From Paracoccaceae bacterium (GTDB taxonomy: Bacteria > Pseudomonadota > Alphaproteobacteria > Rhodobacterales > Rhodobacteraceae), in the NCBI GenBank assembly GCA_019911965.1, contig JAIOJF010000054.1:1-45612 (forward strand): 45,612 bases of DNA, given 5' to 3'. The stretch's first letter is position 1. Every line of letters starts with the position of its first letter. Positions 10,467 through 19,320 of this stretch are shown here, piece by piece. The notes beneath the pieces are model-generated. The model saw nothing but the letters and a program-made list of their open reading frames with translations, had not been told where the DNA came from and searched no databases. The translations under genes and the position numbers were made by a program.

Positions 10467-10492
10467 AAAGGCCCCCTTCGCGGGGCCTTTTT
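10467..10492 (+). terminator. Intrinsic terminator after bactofilin
   Basis: AAAGGCCCC (10467-10475) pairs perfectly with GGGGCCTTT (10482-10490) around a 6-base loop, and the stem runs into a T-run. It should end the M23 peptidase-bactofilin transcript. The reverse strand has an A-run before the stem, so it may also stop minus-strand transcription. Confidence 0.85.
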
Positions 10493-10598
10493 CGTTCAGG
10501 GCCGCCGCCGACTTGTCGCAATGCGGATGACCTTGCCGCGCTGATCCCTGCACGAACCCCACTGGACCCGCCCGCAAACCGCGTCTAGCATCGCCGTC

Positions 10599-11546
10599 AT
10601 GCTTCGCTTCGCCGCCTCCAGACTGATCTCGCTATCGCTCAGCCTGCTGGCGGCGTCGGTGGTGATTTTCGCGGTGATCGAGGTGATCCCCGGCGATCCC
10701 GCCGCCTTCATGCTCGGGCTGAACGCGCAGGAAGACACGGTCGCGGCGCTGCGCGAACAACTTGGGCTGGAAGGCTCGGTGATCAACCGCTATTTCGGCT
10801 GGGTCGGCGGCATGCTGACGGGCGATTTCGGCACCTCCTACACCTACCGCGTGCCGGTGGCCGATCTGATCCTGGCGCGCATGTGGATCAGCCTGCCGCT
10901 GGCGCTTTACGCGCTGATCCTGTCCACCCTGATCGCCTTTCCGGTCGGCCTGATTGCCGCGGCGCGGCGTGGGCGTCCCGCCGATATGGGCATCATGGGG
11001 GTCACACAGCTTGGCATCGCGGTGCCGAACTTCTGGTTCGCGATGATCCTGGTGGTGATCTTCGCCATCAAGCTGCGCTGGTTTTCCGCCGGCGGGTTTC
11101 CCGGCTGGGATAACGGGTTCTGGCTGGGCCTGAAATCGCTGACCCTGCCGGCCATCGCGCTGGCGCTGCCGCAGGCCTCGATCCTGGCGCGGGTGATGCG
11201 CTCGTCCGTGCTGGACACGCTGGATCAGGATTACATCCGCACCGCCCGCGCCAAGGGTCTGAACCGGTCTCAGGCGATCTGGCGGCACGGTTTGCGCAAC
11301 GCCATGATCCCGGTCCTGACGATCATTGGCATGCAGTTTTCCTTCCTGCTGGCCGGTGCGATCATCATCGAGAACGTGTTCTTCCTGCCCGGCCTCGGGC
11401 GGCTGATCTTCCAGGGCATCACCCAGCGCGATCTGATCGTGGTGGAAAGCGGCGTGATGCTGCTGGTCTTCGCGGTGATCACCGTCACCTTTCTGGTCGA
11501 TCTGGCCTATGCCGCCGTCGATCCAAGGCTGAGGCGACGCGGATGA
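10599..11546 (+). CDS. ABC transporter permease, DppB/OppB type
   Basis: This inner-membrane permease of 315 residues has about six transmembrane helices and is one half of a peptide/nickel/opine-type importer channel. It starts MLRFAASRLISL, with the family's IPGDPAAFMLG motif after the first helix. The EAA loop that docks on the ATPase is seen as DYIRTARAKGLNRSQAIWRH. The start has no strong ribosome binding site. The stop overlaps the next permease gene (ATGA). The substrate cannot be deduced: family members import di- and oligopeptides, opines or metals, and no binding protein gene is present. Confidence 0.9.
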   Translation: MLRFAASRLISLSLSLLAASVVIFAVIEVIPGDPAAFMLGLNAQEDTVAALREQLGLEGSVINRYFGWVGGMLTGDFGTSYTYRVPVADLILARMWISLPLALYALILSTLIAFPVGLIAAARRGRPADMGIMGVTQLGIAVPNFWFAMILVVIFAIKLRWFSAGGFPGWDNGFWLGLKSLTLPAIALALPQASILARVMRSSVLDTLDQDYIRTARAKGLNRSQAIWRHGLRNAMIPVLTIIGMQFSFLLAGAIIIENVFFLPGLGRLIFQGITQRDLIVVESGVMLLVFAVITVTFLVDLAYAAVDPRLRRRG

Positions 11547-12364
11547 AGTGGCCGAAAACCCTGATCCTGGGCGGGCTGATCTTCGCCACCTTCCTGGGCG
11601 CGGCGCTGCTGTCGCTGGTCTGGACGCCCTATCCGGTGGATACGCTGGCCATCGCCGCCAAGCTGAAGCCCCCGACTTCCACCTTCTGGTTCGGCACCGA
11701 CCATTTCGGCCGCGACATCTTCTCGATGATCATGGTCGGCGCGCGCACCTCGATCGCGGTTGCCATCGTCGCGGTCGGCATCGGCATCACGCTCGGCGTG
11801 CCGCTGGGCCTGGCCGCCGCCGCCAATCGTGGCGGATGGCTAGACGAGGTGATCATGCGCGGCAACGATCTGATTTTCGCCTTTCCGTCACTGGTGATCG
11901 CCATCCTGATCACGGCTGTCTTTGGCCCCTCCGCCTTGAACGCGATCATCGCCATCGGCATCTTCAACATACCCGTCTTCGCCCGCGTCTCGCGCGGCGG
12001 TGCTCTCAGCCTCTGGACGCTGGATTACATTCTGGCGGCACGGGTCGCCGGCAAGGGGCGCTTGCGGATTTCAACCGAACATATCCTGCCCAACATCGCA
12101 AACCTGCTGATTGTGCAGGGCACGATCCAGTTCTCGCTTGGCATCATCGCCGAGGCGGCCTTGTCCTATGTCGGCCTCGGTGCGCAGCCGCCGACGCCAA
12201 GCTGGGGGCGGATGCTGGCCGACAGCCAGACGATGATTTCCTTCGCGCCGCATCTGGCACTGTTTCCGGGCTTTGCCATCGTGCTGACGGTGCTGGGGCT
12301 GAACCTGATGGGCGACGGCTTGCGCGACATCCTCGATCCGCGCATCCGGAGGGCGCGGGGATGA
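11543..12364 (+). CDS. ABC transporter permease, DppC/OppC type
   Basis: This is the partner permease of 273 residues. It carries the characteristic FGTDHFGRDIFSMIMVGAR segment after the first helix and the EAA loop DYILAARVAGKGRLRISTEH. Its ATG overlaps the stop of the upstream permease by four bases, and its own stop overlaps the ATPase start by four bases. The three genes therefore form one translationally coupled unit. A long open frame in a second register over this gene is only a shadow that happens to run into the ATPase frame. Confidence 0.9.
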   Translation: MKWPKTLILGGLIFATFLGAALLSLVWTPYPVDTLAIAAKLKPPTSTFWFGTDHFGRDIFSMIMVGARTSIAVAIVAVGIGITLGVPLGLAAAANRGGWLDEVIMRGNDLIFAFPSLVIAILITAVFGPSALNAIIAIGIFNIPVFARVSRGGALSLWTLDYILAARVAGKGRLRISTEHILPNIANLLIVQGTIQFSLGIIAEAALSYVGLGAQPPTPSWGRMLADSQTMISFAPHLALFPGFAIVLTVLGLNLMGDGLRDILDPRIRRARG

Positions 12365-13938
12365 GCCTGATTTCCGTCAGCCACCTGTCGATGGCGATCC
12401 ACTCGCTGGCGATCCTGAAGGACCTGACCTTCGCTATCGAACCCGGCAAGGTGTTCGGTGTCGTCGGCGAAAGCGGCTCGGGCAAGTCGATGACGGCACT
12501 GGCGCTGATGGGCCTGCTGCCGGGCGGGGCGCGGACCAGCGGCAGCGCGATGCTGGGCGATACCGATCTGTTGAGCGCACCCGAGGACCGCATGTGCCGC
12601 ATTCGCGGCAACCAGATCGGCATGATCTTTCAGGAACCGATGACCGCGCTGAACCCGGTGCAGACAATCGGGCGGCAGGTTGCCGAAACGCTGGTGATCC
12701 ACGGTGCGGCGAACCGGGCCGAGGCGATGACGCTCGCCCGCGAGAAACTGGACCGCGTCGGCCTGCCCGCCGATCGCTTCCCGCTGGACAAATACCCGCA
12801 TGAATTATCCGGCGGCCAGCGACAGCGCGTCTGCATCGCGCTGGCCATCGCGCTGCGCCCGAAACTGCTGATCGCGGATGAACCGACCACCGCGCTGGAT
12901 GTCACCACCCAGGCGCAGATCCTCGATTTGCTGAAATCGCTGGTCGCCGAGGATGGCATGGCGCTGATGCTGATCACCCATGATTTAGCGGTGGTCAGCG
13001 ATATTGCCGATCAGGTGGCGGTGATGAAGTCCGGCGAAATCGTCGAACAGGGCAATACCGACGAGGTTTTCCGCGCCATGCGCCACCCCTATACCAGGGC
13101 GCTGTTCGCGGCATCCGCGCATATCCCCGACCGCCAGGCAAGGGCAAGGGATGAGCCGATCCTTGAGGTACAGAACGCGGTGCGCCGCTATGCCCTGCCG
13201 CGCCGCAGATTGCTTGGCCCGGCCCCGACATTCACCGCCGTCAACGATGTGTCATTCACGCTGCATATGGGCGAAAACCTCGGCCTTGTCGGCGAAAGCG
13301 GCTGCGGGAAATCCACCCTGACGCGGGCGATCCTGGGGCTTGAACCGCTGCAATCGGGCCAGATCAGGCTGTTCGGCGAACCAGTCGCGCCGGGCATGGC
13401 GAACGCGCTGCGTTCCGGCGTGCAGGTAGTGTTTCAGGATCCTTACGGCAGCTTCAATCCCCGCTGGAAGGTGGCGCAACTGGTCGCAGAACCGTTCTAT
13501 CTGATGCAAGCGCGCCCCGCCGACTGGCGCGACCGGGTGGCCGAGGCGCTGGTTTCCGTCGGCATGACCGCGCCCGACATGGACAAGTATATCCACGAGT
13601 TTTCCGGCGGCCAGCGCCAGCGCATTGCCATCGCCCGCGCCCTGATCCTGCGCCCCGACCTGATCGTGCTGGACGAGGCGGTGTCGGCGCTCGATGTCTC
13701 GATCCGCGCGCAGATCCTCGATCTGCTGGCCGACCTGTCGCACCGGCTGAACCTCAGCTACCTGTTCATCAGCCACGACCTGTCCGTGGTGCGCGCGATC
13801 ACCGACCGTGTGCTGGTGATGCAGGCCGGTGAAATCGTCGAAAGCGGGCGCACCGAGGAGGTGTTCACCAATCCCGCGCATCCCTATACCCGCGCCCTGA
13901 TCGACGCGACGCCAAAACTGCCGGACCGCCGGGTCTGA
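12361..13938 (+). CDS. Fused double ABC ATPase, DppD-DppF type
   Basis: The 525-residue protein contains two complete nucleotide-binding domains that are separate subunits in many Dpp/Opp systems. Domain 1 has Walker A GESGSGKS (residue 36), signature LSGGQRQR (about 150) and Walker B LLIADEPTTALD. Domain 2 has Walker A GESGCGKS (about 311), signature FSGGQRQR (about 413) and Walker B LIVLDEAVSALD. All catalytic motifs look intact in both. The ATG at 12361 overlaps the upstream permease stop. No substrate-binding protein gene lies in the operon, so the system must borrow one from elsewhere. Confidence 0.92.
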   Translation: MSLISVSHLSMAIHSLAILKDLTFAIEPGKVFGVVGESGSGKSMTALALMGLLPGGARTSGSAMLGDTDLLSAPEDRMCRIRGNQIGMIFQEPMTALNPVQTIGRQVAETLVIHGAANRAEAMTLAREKLDRVGLPADRFPLDKYPHELSGGQRQRVCIALAIALRPKLLIADEPTTALDVTTQAQILDLLKSLVAEDGMALMLITHDLAVVSDIADQVAVMKSGEIVEQGNTDEVFRAMRHPYTRALFAASAHIPDRQARARDEPILEVQNAVRRYALPRRRLLGPAPTFTAVNDVSFTLHMGENLGLVGESGCGKSTLTRAILGLEPLQSGQIRLFGEPVAPGMANALRSGVQVVFQDPYGSFNPRWKVAQLVAEPFYLMQARPADWRDRVAEALVSVGMTAPDMDKYIHEFSGGQRQRIAIARALILRPDLIVLDEAVSALDVSIRAQILDLLADLSHRLNLSYLFISHDLSVVRAITDRVLVMQAGEIVESGRTEEVFTNPAHPYTRALIDATPKLPDRRV

Positions 13939-13960
13939 GCGAACGACAAGGACCAAGCCC

Positions 13961-15415
13961 ATGCCCCTTTCCGCCCTCTGGTATCCGACCGACAAGTGTT
14001 TCATCGACGGTGCGTGGCAGACCCCGGCCAGTGGCGCGACGCTGCCGCTGGAAAACCCCTCGACCGGCCAGATCATCGGCCAGATCGCGCGCGGCAATGC
14101 AGATGATATCGACGCCGCGGTCAGCGCCGCGCAAGCCGCCCGGCTTGGCGAATGGGGCCGGATGCCGGCGTTCGAGCGTGGCCGGATGCTGGCGCATATG
14201 GGGCGGATCGTGCTGGCGCATGTGGACGCGCTGGCGGAAATCGAGGCCGCCGATGTCGGCAAACCCCTGAAACAGGCCCGCGCCGATGCCGTGGCGCTGG
14301 CGCGGTATCTGGAATATTACGGCGGCGCGGCGGACAAGGTGATGGGCGAAACCATCCCCTATCTCGATGGCTACACCGTCTATACCCTGCGCGAACCGCA
14401 CGGCGTGACCGCCCATATCGTGCCCTGGAACTACCCGATGCAGATCATTGGCCGCTCGGTCGGCGCGGCGCTGGCGATGGGCAATGCCTGCGTGCTGAAA
14501 CCAGCCGAGGAAGCCTGCCTGACCGCACTGGCCTTCGCCGCCATCGCCGATGAGGCGGGCGTGCCGAAAGGCGTGATCAATGTCGTGCCCGGCCTTGGCC
14601 ATGAGGCCGGTGCGGCGCTGAGCAGCCACGCGCGCATCAACCACATTTCCTTCACCGGCTCGGTGCCGGTTGGCACGCTGATCCAGAAGGCCGCCGCCGA
14701 CAACGTGGTGCCGGTGACGCTGGAACTGGGTGGCAAATCCCCGCAACTGGTATTCGACGATGCCGATCTTGAGGCGGCCCTGCCGTTCCTTGTCAATGCC
14801 GGTATCCAGAATGCCGGTCAGACCTGCTCGGCCTCATCGCGCCTGATCGTGCATCGCAGGATCCACGATCAATTGCTGGAACGCCTCGCCGCGCGCTACC
14901 GCGCCCTGCGGGTCGGCCCGGCAATGGCCGATCTCGATATCGGGCCGCTGATTTCCGGTACTCAGAAGGGCATCGTCGCGGGGTTTCTTGCCGCAGGGGG
15001 CGATCTGGAAATCGCTGCAAGGGGTGAAATCGCCGCCGACACGCCTGCAAGCGGCCATTACATCGCCCCAACCCTGCTGGCCGGTGTTCCGCACGATCAC
15101 CTGCTGGCGCGCGACGAGATTTTCGGCCCCGTTCAGGTGGTGATCCCGTTCGAGAGCGAAGACGAAGCCATCGCCATCGCCAATTCCACCGATTTCGGAC
15201 TGGTCGCCTCGGTCTGGACCCGCGATGGCGGTCGCCAGATGCGCGCGGCAAAAGCGATCCGCGCCGGTCAGGTCTTCCTCAACAATTACGGGGCCGGTGG
15301 CGGCGTGGAATTGCCCTTCGGCGGCATCGGCAAGTCGGGCCACGGCCGCGAAAAGGGGTTCGAGGCGCTCTACGGCTTTTCCACCCTGAAAACCGTTGCG
15401 GCCTTCCACGGCTGA
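13961..15415 (+). CDS. NAD(P)-dependent aldehyde dehydrogenase
   Basis: This 484-residue cytoplasmic enzyme oxidises an aldehyde to the acid. It has the oxyanion Asn in PWNYP (residue 157), the general-base Glu255 in LELGGKS, and the catalytic Cys289 in NAGQTCSASSR; the C-terminal half carries the EIFGPVQ motif. The sequence resembles the betaine/gamma-aminobutyraldehyde branch, but the substrate is not certain. It starts 22 bases after the ABC ATPase stop, in the same direction, so it is probably co-transcribed with the importer and may act on what that importer brings in. The gene ends 44 bases from the convergent cytidylate kinase fusion. Confidence 0.9.
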   Translation: MPLSALWYPTDKCFIDGAWQTPASGATLPLENPSTGQIIGQIARGNADDIDAAVSAAQAARLGEWGRMPAFERGRMLAHMGRIVLAHVDALAEIEAADVGKPLKQARADAVALARYLEYYGGAADKVMGETIPYLDGYTVYTLREPHGVTAHIVPWNYPMQIIGRSVGAALAMGNACVLKPAEEACLTALAFAAIADEAGVPKGVINVVPGLGHEAGAALSSHARINHISFTGSVPVGTLIQKAAADNVVPVTLELGGKSPQLVFDDADLEAALPFLVNAGIQNAGQTCSASSRLIVHRRIHDQLLERLAARYRALRVGPAMADLDIGPLISGTQKGIVAGFLAAGGDLEIAARGEIAADTPASGHYIAPTLLAGVPHDHLLARDEIFGPVQVVIPFESEDEAIAIANSTDFGLVASVWTRDGGRQMRAAKAIRAGQVFLNNYGAGGGVELPFGGIGKSGHGREKGFEALYGFSTLKTVAAFHG

Positions 15416-15459
15416 CCTAACTTATTCCTGGATTTCACCCGCCGGAGGCCGCCAGCTTG

Positions 15460-16626
15460 TCAGCCGCGTCGTGCCAGCGCTTCGGCCACCAGAGCTGCCG
15501 CCGCCGCCACCGCCTCCTTGATGCTCAAGCTGGAGGTGTCGATCACCACCGCATCTTCCGCCGCAACCAAAGGCGCTTCGGCACGGTTGCGGTCGCGAGC
15601 ATCGCGGGCTTCGACATCTGCCAGCACCTCGTCCAAAGTGATATCCACGCCGCTGGCCTGCAATTCTGCATGCCGTCGCGCGGCCCGCACTTCGGGCGTG
15701 GCGGTGATGAACAATTTGATCTCGGCATCCGGGCAGATCACCGTGCCGATATCGCGCCCGTCCAGCACCGCACCGCCATCGCGCCGCGCGAATTTGCGCT
15801 GAAACTCGATCAGGGTGGCGCGCACGCCTTCATGCACCGCCACCTCCGACGCCGCCGCCGAAGCTTCGGGGCTGCGCAGATCATCCCGCGTCAGATCGCC
15901 GGGCTCCAGCGCCCGCGCCTCGGCTTCGGCGGTGGCGGCATCGGTGCCACCCGCCGCCAATGCCCTCACCCCGACGGCGCGGTACAACAGCCCGGTATCG
16001 AGATAGGCAAAGCGGAATTCCTTGGCAAGAACGCGCGATATTGTCCCCTTGCCCGCCGCCGCCGGGCCATCAATCGCCACCGTGAACTGCACCGCCGGTG
16101 CCGCCCCGAACAGCCGCCAGATCGCCCGGGCGATCAGCAGCACGATCAGAACGGTGATCGCGGCATCGAAGAAGAAGAATTTCAGCACGGTGAACCGGCT
16201 GGCACCCGCCACCAGTTCCGCCGAAAGCGTATCCGCCTGTGAGGTCAGCATCCGCACGATGGCGGCGTTTTCCAGATAGTCGAACAGCGCATAGCCAGCC
16301 GCGATCAGCGCCGCCCCCAGCCGCAGGATCAAGGGCCGCTCGCACAGCAGCCACCAGCAGCCAATCCCCAGCACCAGTGCCAGCATCGCCGGAAACACCG
16401 TATCGAGCCACATTGCGGGGCCAAGGTAGAACGCCGCCCCCTCCGGCGTCAGCGCGGCCAGAAATTCCTTTGCCTCGGCATGGGAATAGCCCAGCATGAA
16501 GTAATCGAACGCCGCGCCGCCGGAAGACAGGTCGGCGATCTTCGGGCCGACCCACAGGACCAATGCGCCGTACACCGCCAGGGTTGCCGCCACCAGCAAC
16601 CAATATAGCTTCCACCCCAGACTCAA
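15460..16626 (-). CDS. cmk: Four-helix membrane domain fused to cytidylate kinase
   Basis: A single open frame encodes an N-terminal membrane domain (residues 1-175, four hydrophobic helices) and a complete cytidylate kinase (about 179-388) with P-loop [21 protein letters not shown] and [15 protein letters not shown]. The kinase makes CDP from CMP; with four helices its active domain should face the cytoplasm. No stop codon separates the two parts. The TTG at 16626 is chosen because TTGA overlaps the upstream gene's stop and GAAGGG lies upstream; a longer in-frame start would lie inside the neighbour. A GTG at 16092, just before the kinase, could give a soluble form, but its ribosome site is weak. 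The membrane domain is a paralogue of the upstream gene's product. Confidence 0.85.
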   Translation of the reverse strand: MSLGWKLYWLLVAATLAVYGALVLWVGPKIADLSSGGAAFDYFMLGYSHAEAKEFLAALTPEGAAFYLGPAMWLDTVFPAMLALVLGIGCWWLLCERPLILRLGAALIAAGYALFDYLENAAIVRMLTSQADTLSAELVAGASRFTVLKFFFFDAAITVLIVLLIARAIWRLFGAAPAVQFTVAIDGPAAAGKGTISRVLAKEFRFAYLDTGLLYRAVGVRALAAGGTDAATAEAEARALEPGDLTRDDLRSPEASAAASEVAVHEGVRATLIEFQRKFARRDGGAVLDGRDIGTVICPDAEIKLFITATPEVRAARRHAELQASGVDITLDEVLADVEARDARDRNRAEAPLVAAEDAVVIDTSSLSIKEAVAAAAALVAEALARRG

Positions 16627-17165
16627 CTCGTCAGCCCTTCGTTGCGGTTGCGTCGCCGGAACCTTAGCAGCAGAAGAACCAGAAAGAAAACCATTGCCAG
16701 CGTTGTCGCGCCGGACTTCAGCAGCGTCCATCGGCTTGCCGCCGTCACCATGTCGGCGGTAAGACCGGCAGGTCCGGCCTCCAGCATCGCCACGACCGCT
16801 TGGTTTTCCAAGTAATCCGCCACCGCGCCGATTATTGCCGCCGCCGCGATCGCTCGCGCCAGCCAGCGCCGCCGGTCCGGCCCGGCCAGCCCGTAGCCGC
16901 CCAGCGCCAGCACCATCGCCAGCATCGCCGGATAGGCACTATCCAGCCGGTGCTGAGCGCCCAGGTAGAAGGCTTGGCCTTCTTCGCTGAGCGCCGCCAG
17001 GAATGCCTCTGCCTCGGCAAAGGTATAGCCGCCCGGTCGCATGTCGAACGCCACCTGCCCACCCGCCGCCGCCGCGACCTGCGGCAGCGACCACAACACC
17101 ATTACGCCATAAAGCACCAGCGTTGCCGCCACCAAAGTCCAATACAACGCTCGCACAAAGCGCAT
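16623..17165 (-). CDS. Four-helix membrane protein, paralogue of the cmk-fused domain
   Basis: This 180-residue protein has four hydrophobic segments and no recognised family. It shares with the neighbouring fusion the pattern [33 protein letters not shown] and DYLEN-A, so the two arose by tandem duplication. The ATG at 17165 lies 4 bases beyond the aroA stop, with GAAGG just upstream inside the end of aroA. Its stop overlaps the TTG of the fusion. The C-terminus is basic (RFRRRNRN). The order aroA - membrane protein - membrane/cmk implies one transcript. Function unknown. Confidence 0.75.
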   Translation of the reverse strand: MRFVRALYWTLVAATLVLYGVMVLWSLPQVAAAAGGQVAFDMRPGGYTFAEAEAFLAALSEEGQAFYLGAQHRLDSAYPAMLAMVLALGGYGLAGPDRRRWLARAIAAAAIIGAVADYLENQAVVAMLEAGPAGLTADMVTAASRWTLLKSGATTLAMVFFLVLLLLRFRRRNRNEGLTS

Positions 17166-17169
17166 GTCG

Positions 17170-18522
17170 TTAACCTTCGTCGCGGCTGATCGTTGCACCA
17201 AGGCCCGCCATCAGGCCCTCAAAACCCGGAAACGAGGTTGCCACCGGCCCACCATCGTCCAGCGATACCGGTCGTTTCGATGCCATGCCGAGGCACAGGA
17301 ACGACATCGCGATCCGGTGATCCAGACGGGTTTCGCAGGTTGCCCCGCCCGGCACGCCGCCCGGCCCCATGCCGTGCACGATCAGGGTATCGGCATCCTC
17401 CTCCACCCGCACGCCCAGCGCCTCAAGCCCGCGCGCCATCGCGTCGATCCGGTCGCTTTCCTTGACCCGCAATTCCTTGACGCCGCGCATGATCGTGGTG
17501 CCTTCGGCGAAGGCGGCCACCACCGACAGGATCGGATATTCGTCGATCATCGAGGCGGCGCGCTCCGGCGGCACCTCGATCCCGCGCAGCGTTGGAGAGA
17601 ACCGCACACGCAGATCAGCCACCGGTTCGCCGCCTTCCTCGCGCGGGTTCTCGAAAACCAGATCGGCCCCCATCTCGCGCAGGGTGTCAAACAGCCCGGC
17701 CCGCGTGGGATTGAGGCCGATATTCGGCACCAGCACGTCCGAGCCTTCAACGATCAGCGCCGCCGCCACCGGGAATGCCGCCGAGGACGGATCGCGCGGC
17801 ACCGCGATGGCCTGCGGGCGCAGTTCGGGCTGGCCACGCAGCGTGATTACCCGGCCTTCGGGCGTGATCTCGGTAAAGATGCTGGCACCGAAACCGGCCA
17901 GCATGCGTTCCGTATGGTCGCGCGTTGCCTCGGCCTCGATCAGCACGGTTTCGCCGGGTGCGTTCAGTCCGGCCAGCAGCACAGCCGATTTCACCTGCGC
18001 CGACGGCACCGGCGAGACATAGCGCACCGGCACCGGATCAGCCGCCCCGACAATGGTCAGCGGCAGACGCCCGCCCCTGCGGCCATAGGCGCGCGCACCG
18101 AACAGCGCCAGGGGATCGGTGATCCGCCCCATCGGGCGCGACCTGAGGCTGGCATCGCCGCTGAACGTGGCGGTGATCGGCGTTGTCGCCATCGCCCCCA
18201 TGATCAGGCGCACACCGGTGCCGGCATTGCCGCAATCAATCACGTTGTCCGGCTCGCAAAAACCACCGACGCCGACGCCCCTGATCCGCCATTCGCCATC
18301 GCCAACGCGCTCGACCGTCGCGCCGAAGGCCCGCATCGCGGCGGCGGTATCCAGCACGTCCTGACCCTCCAGCAGGCCGGAAATCCGCGTCTCGCCCACG
18401 CTGAGGGCACCGAGGATCAGCGAGCGGTGCGAGATCGACTTGTCGCCGGGCACCTCGGCCACGCCGTTCAGGGGGCCGCTGGCGCGGGCGGTCATGGGGA
18501 TGGGGGTGGCGTGGCCTGACAT
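17170..18522 (-). CDS. aroA: 3-phosphoshikimate 1-carboxyvinyltransferase (EPSP synthase, class II)
   Basis: AroA joins phosphoenolpyruvate to shikimate-3-phosphate, the sixth step of the shikimate pathway to aromatic amino acids. The 450-residue product is of the CP4-like class [59 protein letters not shown] and ELRVKESDR are all present. At the glyphosate-determining site it reads GNAGTG, with Gly where the Agrobacterium CP4 enzyme has Ala100, so insensitivity should not be assumed. The gene heads a unit with the membrane protein and the cmk fusion, matching the aroA-cmk neighbourhood common in Rhodobacterales. Confidence 0.95.
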   Translation of the reverse strand: MSGHATPIPMTARASGPLNGVAEVPGDKSISHRSLILGALSVGETRISGLLEGQDVLDTAAAMRAFGATVERVGDGEWRIRGVGVGGFCEPDNVIDCGNAGTGVRLIMGAMATTPITATFSGDASLRSRPMGRITDPLALFGARAYGRRGGRLPLTIVGAADPVPVRYVSPVPSAQVKSAVLLAGLNAPGETVLIEAEATRDHTERMLAGFGASIFTEITPEGRVITLRGQPELRPQAIAVPRDPSSAAFPVAAALIVEGSDVLVPNIGLNPTRAGLFDTLREMGADLVFENPREEGGEPVADLRVRFSPTLRGIEVPPERAASMIDEYPILSVVAAFAEGTTIMRGVKELRVKESDRIDAMARGLEALGVRVEEDADTLIVHGMGPGGVPGGATCETRLDHRIAMSFLCLGMASKRPVSLDDGGPVATSFPGFEGLMAGLGATISRDEG

Positions 18523-18592
18523 GGGCTATCCGATCAAAAACGCTGTGCTGTCTGTCTATAACGAAAGCGGATTCCAACCGCTACCGGGCAAT

Positions 18593-19312
18593 TCAGACCC
18601 GCCGGAAGGTCAGGTAATGCGGTGTGCGGCCCTCGCGCAGCGCCTTTTGCTCGTAGCGCGTCGAATGCCAGTCGTCCCAGGGCTTGCGCCAGTCGTCCGG
18701 GCCGTCCGCCAGCCAGTCAAAACCTGCATGCGCCTGCATCTGTTCCAGGGTCTGGCGCACGTAATCGCCGATATCGGTCGCCACCCGCAGGATCGCGCCG
18801 GGCCGCATCACCCGCGCCAGAGGGTCGAGGAATTCCGGCGTCACGAAGCGGCGGCGATGGTGGCGTTTCTTCGGCCAGGGATCGGGGTATAACAGGAAAG
18901 CGCGGTTGATCGAGGCGTCCGGCAGCACGTCGAACAGATCGCGCACATCGTCGGGATGCACCGCAAGATTATCGACGCCAGCCGCCCTGATCTTGCCCAG
19001 CAGCATGGCGACACCGTTGATGAACGGCTCGCAGCCGATGATGCCGATATCGGGATTGGCCGCGGCCATATGGACCATATGTTCGCCAGCGCCAAAGCCG
19101 ATTTCCAGCCAGACCTCGCGTTTGGTGGCGAACAGCGCGGCGGGATCAATCGGCCTGCGATCAGGATTGGCAACCCAGTCCACGCCGGGAATGGCCAGCG
19201 CCGCAAGGTCGGTATCGAGGAAATCGCGCTGGGTATCGCGCAGCGTCTTGCCGTAGCGGCGGCCATAGAAATTGCGCCAGGGCGCGCCCGAGGGGTGTTT
19301 GTCGCGGCTCAT
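18593..19312 (-). CDS. trmB: tRNA (guanine-N7-)-methyltransferase
   Basis: TrmB makes m7G46 in the variable loop of tRNA using S-adenosylmethionine. The 239-residue protein carries the family motifs WLEIGFGAGEH (SAM site), CEPFINGVA, NLAVHPDDVRDL and LYPDPWPKKRHHRRR with the catalytic Asp and the tRNA-binding basic run, then ATDIGDYV. The start MSRDKHPSGA is 8 bases after the GST stop, so it is read with that gene and probably with metK upstream, which supplies its cofactor, although a terminator stands between metK and GST. The metK-trmB neighbourhood is common in alphaproteobacteria. Confidence 0.95.
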   Translation of the reverse strand: MSRDKHPSGAPWRNFYGRRYGKTLRDTQRDFLDTDLAALAIPGVDWVANPDRRPIDPAALFATKREVWLEIGFGAGEHMVHMAAANPDIGIIGCEPFINGVAMLLGKIRAAGVDNLAVHPDDVRDLFDVLPDASINRAFLLYPDPWPKKRHHRRRFVTPEFLDPLARVMRPGAILRVATDIGDYVRQTLEQMQAHAGFDWLADGPDDWRKPWDDWHSTRYEQKALREGRTPHYLTFRRV

Positions 19313-19320
19313 CGCTTGAC

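Noticed and set aside
11548-12360. N-terminal extension of the double ATPase through the permease region
   Set aside because: The frame is open by chance. The upstream 271 residues have no hydrophobic or ATPase character, and the DppC-type permease is in another frame; ATGA coupling fixes the start at 12361.
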